Shown: piece after piece, positions 27,925-37,300 of the stretch | Layout of the letters: each line of letters begins with the position of its first letter | Numbering within the stretch: position 1 is the stretch's first letter | From: Ancylobacter oerskovii | GTDB taxonomy: Bacteria > Pseudomonadota > Alphaproteobacteria > Rhizobiales > Xanthobacteraceae | Direction of reading: 5' to 3' | Length of the DNA stretch: 64,000 bases | Assembly: GCF_018390555.1 (NCBI RefSeq) | Contig: NZ_JAHBGB010000044.1 | Coordinates: 275,424-339,423, forward strand | Notes under the pieces: model-generated | What the model was told of the DNA's origin: nothing | The model's database searches: none | What the model saw: only the letters and a program-made list of their open reading frames with translations | Made by a program: the position numbers and the translations under genes

Positions 27925-29349
27925 ATGAAGCGTAAGATCTGGTGTTTCGCCGCCGCCTTGGCGGCAACCACGGCGCTCACGGTGCCGATGGTGATCTCCT
28001 CCGCGCCGCCGGCGCTGGCGCAGGATGCCGGCTTCTATGCGAAGGCGGCAGCGCCCTACAAAGGCACCACCATCCGCGTGCTCGACGAGATCACGCCGCT
28101 GCAGGAGACGCTCTCCAAGATCGTGCCGGACTTCGAGAAGGAGACCGGCATCAAGGTCGAGTGGGAGCTGCTCAACCATTTCGAGGTGATCAACAAGGGC
28201 CAGGCCGACATGCTGTCCGGCCGCGGCCACTACGACGCCATCATGCTGCACGGCGCCCAGCTCGGCCCGATGCTGTCGGCCGGCGTGATCCTGCCGCTCG
28301 ACAAGTTCGTCGCCGACCCGAAGCTGTCGGATCCCGGCCTCAACGCCGCCGACTTCATCCAGGCGCCCTACAAGACCACCGCCTTCAGCGACGGCAAGCA
28401 GTACGGCTTCATCAACTGGAACTACAACCACGTCTACTGGGCGCGGGCCGACCTCCTGAACAACCCGGAAGAGCAGGCGGCGTTCAAGGCGAAGTACGGC
28501 TACGATCTCGCCCCGGCCAAGACCATCGAGCAGATGCGCGACATTGCGCAGTTCTTCACCCGCAAGAAGGGCGAGAAGCTGGCCGGCCAGCCGCTGAGCG
28601 GCGATTTCTACGGCATCGTGCTGGAAGGCATCAAGGGCGGCTCGACCTTCTCCAACCTGTGGGTGAACTTCATCCAGAACTATGGCGGCAACCTGCTGGA
28701 CGACAGCGGCAAGCCGGTGTTCGACAGCCCGCAGACGGTGGCGGCGCTGAAGATGTGGCGGGAATTGTGGACCTATGCCCCGCCCGGCATCGCCGAATAT
28801 TCGCTGGTCGACGTGCCCACCGTGATGGGCAACGGCATCGCCGCGCAGTCGCTGGCCTGGTCGGACTTCGTGCTCGGCATCGACAAGCCCGGCGTCTCTC
28901 CCTACGCCGGCAAGTTCGTCTACGCCCCGATCCCGGCCAAGGCCGGCAACGAGGCGCACCGCCACGCAGACGCCGAGCCGTCGGTGACGGTGATCAGCGC
29001 CGCCTCGCAGCATCCCGAGGCGACCTTCCTGTTCCTGCAGTGGCTGGCCGACAAGAGGCAGCAGGACAAGCTGATCGAGATGGGCCAGGGCGGCGTGCCG
29101 ATCCGCGAGAGTTCCTGGGCGGCCCCGGCGATCACCGGCAGCACCAACCCGACGCTGTTCGCGGCGATGAAGTCCTCGCTCGACGTCGCGGTGGCCCGCC
29201 CCAAGATGGAGAAGTACCCCGAGATGTTCGACGCCATGAGCGGCATCGCCCAGCAGGTCGGCCTCGGCAAGCTGACCCCCGAGCAGGGCGCCAAGGAAGG
29301 CCAGGCCATCCTGGAGAAGCTCTGCGGCGGCAAGAGCTGCACGCTGTAG
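27925..29349 (+). CDS. ABC importer extracellular solute-binding protein (family 1)
   Basis: 474 residues. Signal peptide MKRKIWCFAAALAATTALTVPMV with cleavage expected after ALAQ (about residue 33). The mature part is a carbohydrate-type binding protein of the MalE/UgpB class (IVPDFEKETGIKVEWELL, GHYDAIMLHGAQLGPMLSAGVILPLDKF, FLFLQWLADKRQQDKLIEMGQGGVPIRES). It ends with LEKLCGGKSCTL, giving two C-terminal cysteines that might form a disulphide. AGGGAAAG precedes the ATG. Such systems carry sugars, polyols or similar polar compounds; the companion enzymes point to a non-sugar substrate. Confidence 0.92.
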   Translation: MKRKIWCFAAALAATTALTVPMVISSAPPALAQDAGFYAKAAAPYKGTTIRVLDEITPLQETLSKIVPDFEKETGIKVEWELLNHFEVINKGQADMLSGRGHYDAIMLHGAQLGPMLSAGVILPLDKFVADPKLSDPGLNAADFIQAPYKTTAFSDGKQYGFINWNYNHVYWARADLLNNPEEQAAFKAKYGYDLAPAKTIEQMRDIAQFFTRKKGEKLAGQPLSGDFYGIVLEGIKGGSTFSNLWVNFIQNYGGNLLDDSGKPVFDSPQTVAALKMWRELWTYAPPGIAEYSLVDVPTVMGNGIAAQSLAWSDFVLGIDKPGVSPYAGKFVYAPIPAKAGNEAHRHADAEPSVTVISAASQHPEATFLFLQWLADKRQQDKLIEMGQGGVPIRESSWAAPAITGSTNPTLFAAMKSSLDVAVARPKMEKYPEMFDAMSGIAQQVGLGKLTPEQGAKEGQAILEKLCGGKSCTL

Positions 29350-29900
29350 AGCGCTAGGGGCGGTCCGTCTCTGAACGCGGCGAGCGGCGCGGCTTTTCCC
29401 GGTTCGCGGCGCTGGGCGGCGTTGAAAGAAAGGGATGCTCCCTCTCCCCGTGGGGGAGAGGGAATAAGGGCGCGCTTCGGGCGGGGGCGAGGGTGGGTCT
29501 TGAGCCCCGGTGTCTTGGGCTCTCGTGCCTTGGATCCTTGGGCCTTCACCCCTTGGAGCGTCCTCATCCTGAGGTGCCCGGCGTCAGCCGGGCCTCGAAG
29601 GATGGTCGCCCGGGTGGGCTTCACCGAGCCTCCTTCGAGGCTCGCTATCGCTCGCACCTCAGGGTGAGGGTGCGCGGATGAGGCGCAACGAAGGTACCCG
29701 GGCGGGGCTCCGGCGCCCGCATCTCGGGATGCGGTGCAACCACGGTGCCCGCCCGGGTTCCGGCGCTCCCATCCCGGAAGGACGGATGGGGTCGAACTAC
29801 CGGTGGCGGGCTTTCGCGGCATCGGCCGGACCTATCGACGGCCTCCTCATTGGGAGGAAAGATGGGAGCGCTGCTCCCCACGCAGGGAGAGGACAACGAG
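29350..29900. repeat. Intra-operon gap with palindromic repeats
   Basis: 551 bases between binding protein and first permease. It holds a perfect hairpin of repeat family A (CCTCTCCCC at 29441-29449 and GGGGAGAGG at 29453-29461) and two inverted copies of repeat family B (29562-29606 and 29629-29670; core TCCTTCGAGGCTCGCT). A further GC-rich stretch follows to about 29790. No gene is supported. The position suggests a processing or attenuation element that keeps binding-protein mRNA in excess over permease mRNA. Confidence 0.75.
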
Positions 29901-30824
29901 ATGGCGAGCGCGAGCGACACGATCACGGCGGCCGGCCTTCAGGGCGCGGGGATGCGCGAGCGGGCCTGGTATCCCTACCTGCTCATCGCCCCCTCGATGA
30001 TCACCCTGGTGGTGGTGTCGCTGGCACCGTTCATCTACGCCATCTATCTCAGCTTCCACGAGGCGAAGTTCGGCCGGGTGCGCGACTTCGTCGGCTTCGA
30101 CAACTACATGACGCTGCTCACCGACGAGCGCTTCTGGAACTCCATCGGCGTCGCCACGACCTTCGTGTTCATCGCGGTGCCGATCGAGTTCATGCTCGGC
30201 CTGATCGGCGCGCTGGTGCTGAACCAGAATGTGCGCGGCCGCTCGATCCTTATCCCGCTCCTGTTCATGCCGACCATGATGGCGCCGATCGTCGTCGGCC
30301 TCCTGTGGAAGATCATGCTCGCCGGCTCGTGGGGGTTCTTCTCCTACAACGTGCTGGAGCGCTTCAACATTCTCGGCGAGACCTCGATCTTCGCCTCGCC
30401 GGAGCTGGCGCTCTACGCACTGATCTTCGTCGACATCTGGCAGTGGACGCCGTTCATGATGCTGGCCTTCTTCGCCGGCCTGCAGGCGCTGCCGCTCGGG
30501 CCCTACCGCGCCGCGGCGGTGGACGGGGCCAATCCGGTGCAGATGTTCTTCCACATCACCCTGCCGATGATGACGCCGCTCTTGGCGGTGATCGGCCTCC
30601 TGCGCTTCATCGACGCCTTCAAGGTGTTCGACACCATCTACATCCTCACCAATGGCGGGCCGGGCACCTCGACCGAGACCCCCTCCATCCTCGCCAACAA
30701 GATGACCTTCGAGTTCTGGAACATCGGCGAAGCCTCGGCACTGGCGGTGCTGGTGTGGATCGCCTTCTTCGCCTTCTGCTCGCTCTTCTACCAGGTCGCC
30801 AAGAAGCGCCTGAACGCCTTCTGA
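29901..30824 (+). CDS. ABC importer permease 1 (MalF/UgpA type)
   Basis: 307 residues from the ATG at 29901 (AGGGAGAGGA, spacer 7). An alternative start at 29862 also has a good ribosome site (GGGAGGAAAG) and would add 13 residues. Six membrane helices; the permease EAA-like loop appears as YRAAAVDGANPVQMFFHITLPMMTPLL, the site that contacts the ATPase. N-terminal RAWYPYLLIAPSMITLVVVSLAPFIYAIYLSF is the typical first helix. It forms the channel with the second permease. Confidence 0.9.
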   Translation: MASASDTITAAGLQGAGMRERAWYPYLLIAPSMITLVVVSLAPFIYAIYLSFHEAKFGRVRDFVGFDNYMTLLTDERFWNSIGVATTFVFIAVPIEFMLGLIGALVLNQNVRGRSILIPLLFMPTMMAPIVVGLLWKIMLAGSWGFFSYNVLERFNILGETSIFASPELALYALIFVDIWQWTPFMMLAFFAGLQALPLGPYRAAAVDGANPVQMFFHITLPMMTPLLAVIGLLRFIDAFKVFDTIYILTNGGPGTSTETPSILANKMTFEFWNIGEASALAVLVWIAFFAFCSLFYQVAKKRLNAF

Positions 30825-30868
30825 GTCGGCTCCATGACCCTGCGACGCACACCTGTCCGCATGAGCGA

Positions 30869-30963
30869 CGTCATCCCCGGGCTTGGCCCGGGGATCCACG
30901 CCTGGGTCGCCGCTGTCGCGCGGCACCAAGACGTGGATGGCCGGGCCAAGCCCGGCCATGACG
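30869..30963. repeat. Repeat family C copy between the two permease genes
   Basis: Contains GTCATCCCCGGGCTTGGCCC and, 60 bases on, its inverted counterpart GGCCGGGCCAAGCCCGGCCA, forming two hairpins. Copies with the same core occur at 36407, 37468, 37838 and 44874. It lies inside the transporter operon and could form a strong mRNA structure. Confidence 0.75.
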
Positions 30964-31000
30964 ATCCTGAAACGATGCCGTGGAATTCGAGGAACTGATC

Positions 31001-31834
31001 ATGGCCGAAGCCGTCAATCGCGAGAGCAATCGCGGCCTGTTCTGGACCACGTTGGTCATCGTCTACGCCGCCATCATGCTGTTCCCGATCTTCTGGATGG
31101 CGTCGATGATGGTGAAGCCCAACGAGGCGATGTTCGCGCGCCCGACGCAGTGGCTGTTCGTGCCGACGCTCGACCACTTCTCCTATGTGATCGAGCAGGG
31201 CTTCCACTGGAGCCTGCTCACCTCCTTCGTACTGTGCACGGTGTCGACGGCGCTCGTCGTAATCATCGGCACCCCGGCCGCCTATGCGTTCGCGCGCTTC
31301 GAGATGAAGGGCAAGGACGATCTGTTCCTGTTCATCCTCGGCTCGCGCATGGCGCCGCCGGTGTGCCTCGTCATCCCGTTCTACCTGATCTACGCAAAGG
31401 TCGGGCTGCTCGACAGCTTCCTCGGGCTGACGCTGGCCTACATGACCTTCAACCTGTCCTTCTATGTCTGGGTGCTGCGCTCCTTCTGCCGTGACCTGCC
31501 GGTGGAGCTGGAAGAGGCGGCGGCGCTGGAGGGCTGGTCGAAGCCGCAGATCTTCCGCCGGGTGGTGTTCCCGCTGCTGCGCAACGGCATCGTCGCCACC
31601 AGCGTGCTGTGCTTCATCTTCGCGTGGAACGAGTTCCTGTTCGCCTTCATGCTCGGCGGCAAGTCGGTGACGACGCTGCCGGTCTCCATTCCCAAACTGA
31701 TCACCAGCCAGGGCGTGCGCTGGGGCGAGATGGCGGTCGTCGGCATGACGGCGCTGCTCCCCGTGCTCGCCGTGGTGTTCGTGCTGCAACGACACATCGT
31801 GCGCGGGCTGACGCTCGGCGCCGTCAAGGGCTGA
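31001..31834 (+). CDS. ABC importer permease 2 (MalG/UgpE type)
   Basis: 277 residues from the ATG at 31001 after GAGGAACTG. Six helices; the EAA loop is LPVELEEAAALEGWSKPQIFRRVVFPLL, matching the classical EAA-G pattern. The C-terminus VQRHIVRGLTLGAVKG-like end (VLQRHIVRGLTLGAVKG) is standard for MalG-type proteins. It completes a five-gene importer and sits 10 bp before the amidase gene. Confidence 0.92.
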   Translation: MAEAVNRESNRGLFWTTLVIVYAAIMLFPIFWMASMMVKPNEAMFARPTQWLFVPTLDHFSYVIEQGFHWSLLTSFVLCTVSTALVVIIGTPAAYAFARFEMKGKDDLFLFILGSRMAPPVCLVIPFYLIYAKVGLLDSFLGLTLAYMTFNLSFYVWVLRSFCRDLPVELEEAAALEGWSKPQIFRRVVFPLLRNGIVATSVLCFIFAWNEFLFAFMLGGKSVTTLPVSIPKLITSQGVRWGEMAVVGMTALLPVLAVVFVLQRHIVRGLTLGAVKG

Positions 31835-31844
31835 GGAGAACGAG

Positions 31845-32798
31845 ATGGCGGAGCATTACCTGCCGGCGCAGCCGGGCACCGTGAACTGGGGGCAGTGGGA
31901 CGCGAAACTGAAGCCGGCGCTGACCATCAGGTCCGGCGACCGGGTGGTGATCGACACGCTGTCCGGCGAGCCGGAGGACATGCCGGACTTCGCCGCCACC
32001 GGCTTCACTCCGGTGCCGGGGCAGGCGGAGGTGTTCGCCGCGACCTTCCGCGGGCCCGGCCCGCACATGCTGACCGGGCCGATCTTCGTCGAGGGCGCCG
32101 AGCCGGGCGACGTGCTGGAAGTCCGTCTCCTCGACATCGCCTTCCGCGCGGATTGGGGCTGGAACATCCAGATGCCGTTCCTCGGCACGCTGCCGGAGGA
32201 TTTCCCGAGCCTGCGGCGCATTCACTTTCCGGTCGACGGCGCGAAGGGCGTGGCGCGGATGCCGTGGGGGCAGGAACTGCCGCTCGACCCGTTCTTCGGC
32301 AATTTCGGCGTGGCGCCGGCGCCCGGCTGGGGCCGGCTGTCCTCCACCGAGCCGCGGGTGTTCGGCGGCAACATGGACAACAAGGAACTGGGCGTCGGCA
32401 CCACCAGCTATTTCCCGGTGTTCGCGCCGGGTGCGCTGTTCTCGGTCGGCGACGGCCATGGACGGCAGGGCGACGGCGAGGTGTGCCTGACCGCCATCGA
32501 GACGGCGCTGACCGGCACCTTCGAGTTCCATGTCCGCAAGGACATGAAGCTGACCACGCCGCGCGCGGAGAAGCCGGACGAGTGGATCACCATGGGCTTC
32601 GACGTCGACCTCGACGACGCGGTGAAGGAAGCGCTGCGCGACATGATCGTGCTGATCTCCGAGCATTCCGGCCTGTCGGCGCAGGACGCCTACACGCTGT
32701 GCTCGCTTTGCGCCGATCTGCGCGTCACCCAGACGGTGGACGGCAACAAGGGCATCCATTGCGTGCTGCCCAAGCGCTTTCTTCCCGCGCGCCGCTGA
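31845..32798 (+). CDS. Acetamidase/formamidase family amidohydrolase
   Basis: 317 residues of the FmdA/AmdA family. Visible family elements are VNWGQWDAKLKPALTIRSGD near the start, GPIFVEGAEPGDVLEVRLLDI, FFGNFGVAPAPGWG, FGGNMDNKELGVGTT and SVGDGHGRQGDGEV (GD-H-xxGDGE, probable metal site), and a C-terminal AYTLCSLCADLRVTQ. It should hydrolyse a small amide to acid plus ammonia. It lies 10 bp after the last permease gene and 14 bp before an LLM oxidoreductase, so it probably acts in the pathway of the imported compound. Confidence 0.9.
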   Translation: MAEHYLPAQPGTVNWGQWDAKLKPALTIRSGDRVVIDTLSGEPEDMPDFAATGFTPVPGQAEVFAATFRGPGPHMLTGPIFVEGAEPGDVLEVRLLDIAFRADWGWNIQMPFLGTLPEDFPSLRRIHFPVDGAKGVARMPWGQELPLDPFFGNFGVAPAPGWGRLSSTEPRVFGGNMDNKELGVGTTSYFPVFAPGALFSVGDGHGRQGDGEVCLTAIETALTGTFEFHVRKDMKLTTPRAEKPDEWITMGFDVDLDDAVKEALRDMIVLISEHSGLSAQDAYTLCSLCADLRVTQTVDGNKGIHCVLPKRFLPARR

Positions 32799-32811
32799 GG
32801 GGACGACAACG

Positions 32812-33978
32812 ATGGGAAAGACGCGCTTCGGCATCTTCATGCCGCCGTGGAACTCGCCGCCGACGCAGAACATCACCACCTCGCTCCAGCGCAACATGGA
32901 GACGATCCAGTGGATCGACGCGCTCGGCTATGACGAGGCGTGGGTCGGTGAGCATCATTCCGCCGGCAGCGAGATCATCGCCGACCCGATGGTGTTTCTC
33001 GCCCATGTCGGGGCGCTGACCAAGACCATCAAGCTCGGCACCGGCATCGTGCCGTTGCCCTATCACAACCCTTATCATGTCGCCGACCGGATGATCCTGA
33101 TGGATCATTTGCTGCGCGGACGCTTCATGGCCGGCTTCGGGCCGGGCGGGCTGCCGAGCGACGCCTCGATGTTCGGGCTCGATCCGCGCCAGCTGCGCCC
33201 GGCGCTCGACCATGATCTCGGCGTGCTGATGAAGCTGCTCACCTCGCTCGACCCGGTGAGCGCGAAGACCGAGCGCTACGAGCTCAACAACGCCTTCTGC
33301 CAGGTGGCGCCCTATAGCGACCCGGTGTTCGATGTCTGCGTCGCCGCCACCCGCTCGGAGGCCGGGCCGCGCATCGCCGGCAAGCACGGGCTGGGGCTGC
33401 TCTCCACCGGTGTGATCTCGCCGAAGGAGGGGATGCCGGCGCCGCCGCTGCACTGGGACGTCTATGCGGAAGAGGCCGTGAAGCACGGCCATGTGCCGGA
33501 CCCCTCGCGCTGGCGCCTCGTCGTCAACGTGCATGTCGCTGAGACCCGCGAGCAGGCGGTGGCCGACATGCGGCACGGCTTCGACGCCTTCTGCGAATAC
33601 ACCCAGAAGACCATCGCCATGCCCTCGATCACCGCGGTGGGCGACACCTTCGAGGAACGCATCGCCTGGATGAACGAGACCGGCATCGGCGTCATCGGCA
33701 CCCCGGACGACGCGGTGGCTTTCCTCAAGCGCCTAGCCGCGCGCGCCGGGGATTTCGGCTGCTTCCTGATGCTGGCGCATGACTGGGCGAACCGCGAGGC
33801 GACGCTGCGCCATTACGAATTGTTCGCCCGCCACGTCATCCCGCATTTCCAGCCGACCCGCGAGCGCCTGCTGATCGCCGAGGAGCGTTCGCGCGCCACC
33901 CATGCCGCCGATCTGATCAAGAACGCCGCCGCCATCAACGCCTGGCTGCCGCCGGGCGAGCAGTTGCCGGCGAACTGA
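32812..33978 (+). CDS. LLM-class oxidoreductase, limonene 1,2-monooxygenase-like
   Basis: 388 residues, TIM-barrel luciferase-like fold. The N-terminal half follows the LimB-like subgroup: GIFMPPWNSPPTQN, GYDEAWVGEHHSAGSEII, IKLGTGIVPLPYHNPYHVADRM and GPGGLPSDASMFG. Members are flavin-dependent (FMNH2) monooxygenases; a few LLM proteins instead use F420, and this genome makes F420, so the cofactor is open. It is in the middle of the importer/amidase/GMC operon. No flavin reductase gene is adjacent, which a FMNH2-dependent enzyme would need. Confidence 0.87.
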   Translation: MGKTRFGIFMPPWNSPPTQNITTSLQRNMETIQWIDALGYDEAWVGEHHSAGSEIIADPMVFLAHVGALTKTIKLGTGIVPLPYHNPYHVADRMILMDHLLRGRFMAGFGPGGLPSDASMFGLDPRQLRPALDHDLGVLMKLLTSLDPVSAKTERYELNNAFCQVAPYSDPVFDVCVAATRSEAGPRIAGKHGLGLLSTGVISPKEGMPAPPLHWDVYAEEAVKHGHVPDPSRWRLVVNVHVAETREQAVADMRHGFDAFCEYTQKTIAMPSITAVGDTFEERIAWMNETGIGVIGTPDDAVAFLKRLAARAGDFGCFLMLAHDWANREATLRHYELFARHVIPHFQPTRERLLIAEERSRATHAADLIKNAAAINAWLPPGEQLPAN

Positions 33979-33990
33979 GGGGCCGTGCCG

Positions 33991-34494
33991 ATGAACGAGA
34001 CCGCAATCACGGCCTACAAGGACCCCAAGCTGCCGCCGCCCGTCGACCTGCCGGAGGGCCCGGAATGGGTGGGCGTGCTGAAGGTGTTCGACGCCCACGT
34101 CGCCGAGACGCTGGTGGCGGCGGCGCACACGCTCTATCCGCACCAGACCCTGCCGGAGCGGGTCTATCGCCGCACGGTCGTCGCCTTCGATGCGCTGGCG
34201 GCCAGGATGCCGGCGGTGGCGCAGGGCTTCGCCGAATTCGTCGATCTGGTCGACGGCGCCATGCCGGTGCCGTTCCGCGAGCTGTCCGAAAGCTACCGCG
34301 TCAACACGCTCAAGGGCATCGAGGCGACGCCGGCCTTTCGGCTGGTGCAGCGCTCCACCGTCCGGTTTCTCTATGACGATCTCGAGGTGTGGCAGGCCTT
34401 CGGCTACGAGGGCGCCGCCGTGCAACTGGGCGGCTATGTCGACCGCGGCTTCAACGACCTCGACTGGCTGCCCGAACCGCCTCCCGGCATCTGA
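33991..34494 (+). CDS. Probable small subunit for the GMC dehydrogenase (gluconate 2-dehydrogenase subunit 3-like)
   Basis: 167 residues from the ATG at 33991 (a GTG at 33985 is possible). No signal peptide. The mid-region (LVAAAHTLYPHQTLPERVYRRTV) and the C-terminal part (TVRFLYDDLEVWQAFGYEGAAVQLGGYVDRGFNDLDWLPEP) resemble the small subunits encoded next to membrane or periplasmic GMC dehydrogenases. It immediately precedes the GMC gene (23 bp), which supports a partner role. Assignment rests on weak similarity plus context. Confidence 0.6.
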   Translation: MNETAITAYKDPKLPPPVDLPEGPEWVGVLKVFDAHVAETLVAAAHTLYPHQTLPERVYRRTVVAFDALAARMPAVAQGFAEFVDLVDGAMPVPFRELSESYRVNTLKGIEATPAFRLVQRSTVRFLYDDLEVWQAFGYEGAAVQLGGYVDRGFNDLDWLPEPPPGI

Positions 34495-34517
34495 CGGCTC
34501 ACCGCACACAGGTACGC

Positions 34518-36083
34518 ATGATGACAAGCTATGATCTGGATGATGCCGGCGTCGTGGTGATCGTCGGTTCCGGCGCCGGCGGCGGCACGCTGGCGCATGA
34601 GCTGGCCAAGCGCGGCGTCGAGGTGGTGCTGCTGGAGGCCGGCAAGCACCTGACCCCGGACGATTTCGTGAATGACGAGTGGGGCGGCTACGAGATGCTG
34701 TCCTGGCTCGACAAGCGCACGGCGTCCGGCACCTGGCGCGCCGCCAAGGACCATCCCTTCTCGCCGAGCTGGAGCTGCCAGGTGGTGGGCGGCACCACCA
34801 CCCACTGGTCGGCCTGCTGCTACCGCTTCATTGAGGACGAGCTCAGGGCCAAGACCGTCTATGGCGACATTGCCGGCGCCAGCCTGATCGACTGGCCGAT
34901 CACCCTCGACGAACTGAACCCCTATTACGACCTCGCCGAGGCCAAGATGGGAGTGACGCGTACCAACGGCCTGCCGGGCCTGCCGGCGAACAACAACTTC
35001 AAGGTGATGCATGCCGGCGCCAAGGCGCTGGGGCTGAATGTCTCCACCGGCCGGCACGCCATCAACTCCATTCCCTATGACGGCCGCCCGGCCACCATCC
35101 AGGACGGCTTCACCATCACCGGCGACAAGACCGGCTCTCGCTGGTCGACGCTGAATGTCGAGATCCCCCGCGCGCTAGCCACCGGCAAGCTGGAACTGCG
35201 CCCGCAGTCGCGCGTGGTGCAGGTCGAGCATGACGAGGCCGGCAAGGCCTCGGCGGTCGTCTATGTCGACGCCGCCGGCGTGACGCATCGCCAGAAGGCG
35301 CGGGCGGTGGTGTTGGCCGGCAATTGCGTCGAGACCTCGCGGCTGCTGCTGCATTCGAAGAGCGCACGCTTCCCCGACGGCCTCGCCAATGGCTGGGGCC
35401 ATGTCGGCCGGCACTATCTGCGCCACATCATCCAGACCGTGTGGTCGATCTTCGACAAGCCGGTCCACATGCACCGGGGCGAGATCATGGCCGGCATGAT
35501 CGACGACTATGTGCGCCATGACCCCGCGCGCGGCTTCGCCGGCGGCTATTACATCGAGATGAACTCGATGGGCCTGCCGACCACCGCCGCCTTCCTGGAG
35601 CCCGGCTGGTGGGGCCGCGACTTCGTGTCGGTGATCGAGCAGTACCGCAACATGGCCGGCATCTTCATGTCGGGCGAAGATATGCCGCAGCCCGGCAACC
35701 GCATCACGCTCACCGACGAGCTCGACGCCTTCGGCGTGCCCGTCGCCAACATCCACTATGACGACCACCCCAACGATCTGAAGCTGCGCGTGCACGGCTA
35801 CAAGACGCTCTCCGCCATCCACGCGGCGGCGGGGGCGAAGCGCTCCATCGAGGCACCCTCCTATCCGGCGAGCCACAATCTCGGTTCCAACCGCATGGCG
35901 GCCAAGGCCGAGGACGGCGTGCTCGACGGCCATGGCCGGGCGTGGGAGGTGCCGAACCTGTTCATTGCCGACGGCTCGACCTTCGCCACCGGCGGCGCCT
36001 GCAACCCGACCCTGACCATCGTGGCGCTGGCGATCCGCCAGGCCGACTTCATGGCCGAGCGGATGGCGGCGGGGGAGCTTTAG
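34518..36083 (+). CDS. GMC-family FAD-dependent dehydrogenase
   Basis: 521 residues. Rossmann FAD motif VGSGAGGGTLAHELA (from residue 16) and LLEAG about 25 residues later. The middle has VVGGTTTHWSACCYRF and the C-terminal catalytic region has SHNLGSNRM and DGSTFATGGACNPTLTI, the pattern of gluconate 2-dehydrogenase/sorbitol-type flavoprotein subunits rather than soluble oxidases. It should oxidise an alcohol or sugar acid and pass electrons to an acceptor through a partner. No cytochrome subunit is next to it. It is the last gene of the operon that starts at 25633. Confidence 0.9.
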   Translation: MMTSYDLDDAGVVVIVGSGAGGGTLAHELAKRGVEVVLLEAGKHLTPDDFVNDEWGGYEMLSWLDKRTASGTWRAAKDHPFSPSWSCQVVGGTTTHWSACCYRFIEDELRAKTVYGDIAGASLIDWPITLDELNPYYDLAEAKMGVTRTNGLPGLPANNNFKVMHAGAKALGLNVSTGRHAINSIPYDGRPATIQDGFTITGDKTGSRWSTLNVEIPRALATGKLELRPQSRVVQVEHDEAGKASAVVYVDAAGVTHRQKARAVVLAGNCVETSRLLLHSKSARFPDGLANGWGHVGRHYLRHIIQTVWSIFDKPVHMHRGEIMAGMIDDYVRHDPARGFAGGYYIEMNSMGLPTTAAFLEPGWWGRDFVSVIEQYRNMAGIFMSGEDMPQPGNRITLTDELDAFGVPVANIHYDDHPNDLKLRVHGYKTLSAIHAAAGAKRSIEAPSYPASHNLGSNRMAAKAEDGVLDGHGRAWEVPNLFIADGSTFATGGACNPTLTIVALAIRQADFMAERMAAGEL

Positions 36084-36529
36084 CGCCTGTTGGTCCGGGA
36101 GGGGCGGGCGCCTGTGCGGGGACGAGGGCAGGCGCCTGCGTGCTTCGAGGCCCGCTGCGCTCGCACCTCAGCATGAGGAGGGGGCGGCGGGGTTGTTCCT
36201 TCGCTACCGCCGGGTTCACTCTCATCCTGAACGGCAGGCGCCTGCGTGCTTCGAGGCTCGCTACGTTCGCACCTCAGCATGAGGAACGCGGGAAAACCCT
36301 CCCCCTGTAAAAACGTACACCCTCATCCTGAGGTGCGAGCGTCAGCGAGCCTCGAAGGATGGGCCTCGGAGAGCCGGGTTACAGGGCAGGCGTTCCATGA
36401 GTACACCGTCATGGCCGGGTGTGTCCCGGCCATCCATGTCTGCCGTGCCGTCGGCACATCCGGTCCAAGGCGTGGATGCCCGGGCCGAGCCCGGGCATGA
36501 CGGTGCCCAGATGGTTGAGGACCGCTTCG
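36084..36529. repeat. Gap with three family B and one family C repeats
   Basis: 446 bases without a gene. Family B copies lie at about 36141-36177 and 36248-36285 (same orientation, core TGCTTCGAGG...GCACCTCAGCATGAGG) and inverted at 36320-36361. A family C pair lies at 36407-36502 (ATGGCCGGG...CCCGGCCAT and GCCCGGG...CCCGGGC). These are mobile-looking palindromic elements without coding capacity. Confidence 0.8.
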
Positions 36530-37261
36530 ATGTCGCATGAGGGCGAGGACTTCTTCACCGAGCCGACGACCGACTACTGGCAGGAACTGACGCCGGACAT
36601 CCCGCCGCGCTTCTCGGCGACGGCGCCCTATCGCTTCGGCTATCCCGTGCGTCTCGCCGATGGTCGGGTGCTGGTGCTGCCCTTGCGCGCGCTGCCGGAC
36701 GGGGCGCATGCGGTGGCCTCGCTGATCGCCAATCAGGCGGCGCATGCGGTGGTCGCGGCGCTGGCGGAGGCGATGGCGGCGGCCGCCCGCGATCTCGATA
36801 CCGAGATGGTGGTCGGCCTGCCGACGCTCGGCCTATCCTTCGCCGCGCTGGTGGCCGAGCGGCTGGGACAGGAACGCTACGTGCCGCTCGGCTATTCCCG
36901 CAAGTTCTGGTACCGCGACGAGCTGTCCGAGCCGGTGAGCTCTATCACCACGCCGGAGGCGGGCAAGCGGCTGCGGCTCGACCCCAATCTGCTGCCGCTG
37001 GTCGAGGGGCGGCGGGTGTTGCTGGTCGACGACGCCATCTCCTCCGGCGCCACGGCGGTGGCCGCCTGCCGGCTGCTGTCGCGGGCAGGGGCGCACATCG
37101 CCGGCATGGCGGTGGCGATGAAGCAGACCAATCGCTGGGTCGAGACGGTCGCCGAGGTGCTGCCGGCGGCGCGGGTGAGGGCGGCCTATGGCTGCCCGCT
37201 TTTCGCGCGCGGGGAGGGCGGCTGGCGGCCGGTCGAGGGCACGCTACCGGCGGTGCCGTAG
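36530..37261 (+). CDS. Phosphoribosyltransferase-family protein
   Basis: 243 residues from the ATG at 36530. A type I phosphoribosyltransferase domain covers about residues 60-220: VVGLPTLGLSFAALVAERLG and the PRPP-binding motif RRVLLVDDAISSGATAVA (two acidic residues then S-G-A-T). The N-terminus (about 60 residues) is an extension without a recognised domain. Family members make nucleotides or act as regulators; the base specificity is not evident. It sits alone, flanked by repeats. Confidence 0.85.
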   Translation: MSHEGEDFFTEPTTDYWQELTPDIPPRFSATAPYRFGYPVRLADGRVLVLPLRALPDGAHAVASLIANQAAHAVVAALAEAMAAAARDLDTEMVVGLPTLGLSFAALVAERLGQERYVPLGYSRKFWYRDELSEPVSSITTPEAGKRLRLDPNLLPLVEGRRVLLVDDAISSGATAVAACRLLSRAGAHIAGMAVAMKQTNRWVETVAEVLPAARVRAAYGCPLFARGEGGWRPVEGTLPAVP

Positions 37262-37300
37262 CTTTCACCTCTCCCCGAGGGGGAGAGGTCGCCGCGCAGC
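37262..37300. repeat. Repeat family A hairpin
   Basis: CCTCTCCCC (37269-37277) and GGGGAGAGG (37280-37288) form a hairpin right after the phosphoribosyltransferase stop. It directly borders the first unit of the tandem duplication. Confidence 0.65.
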
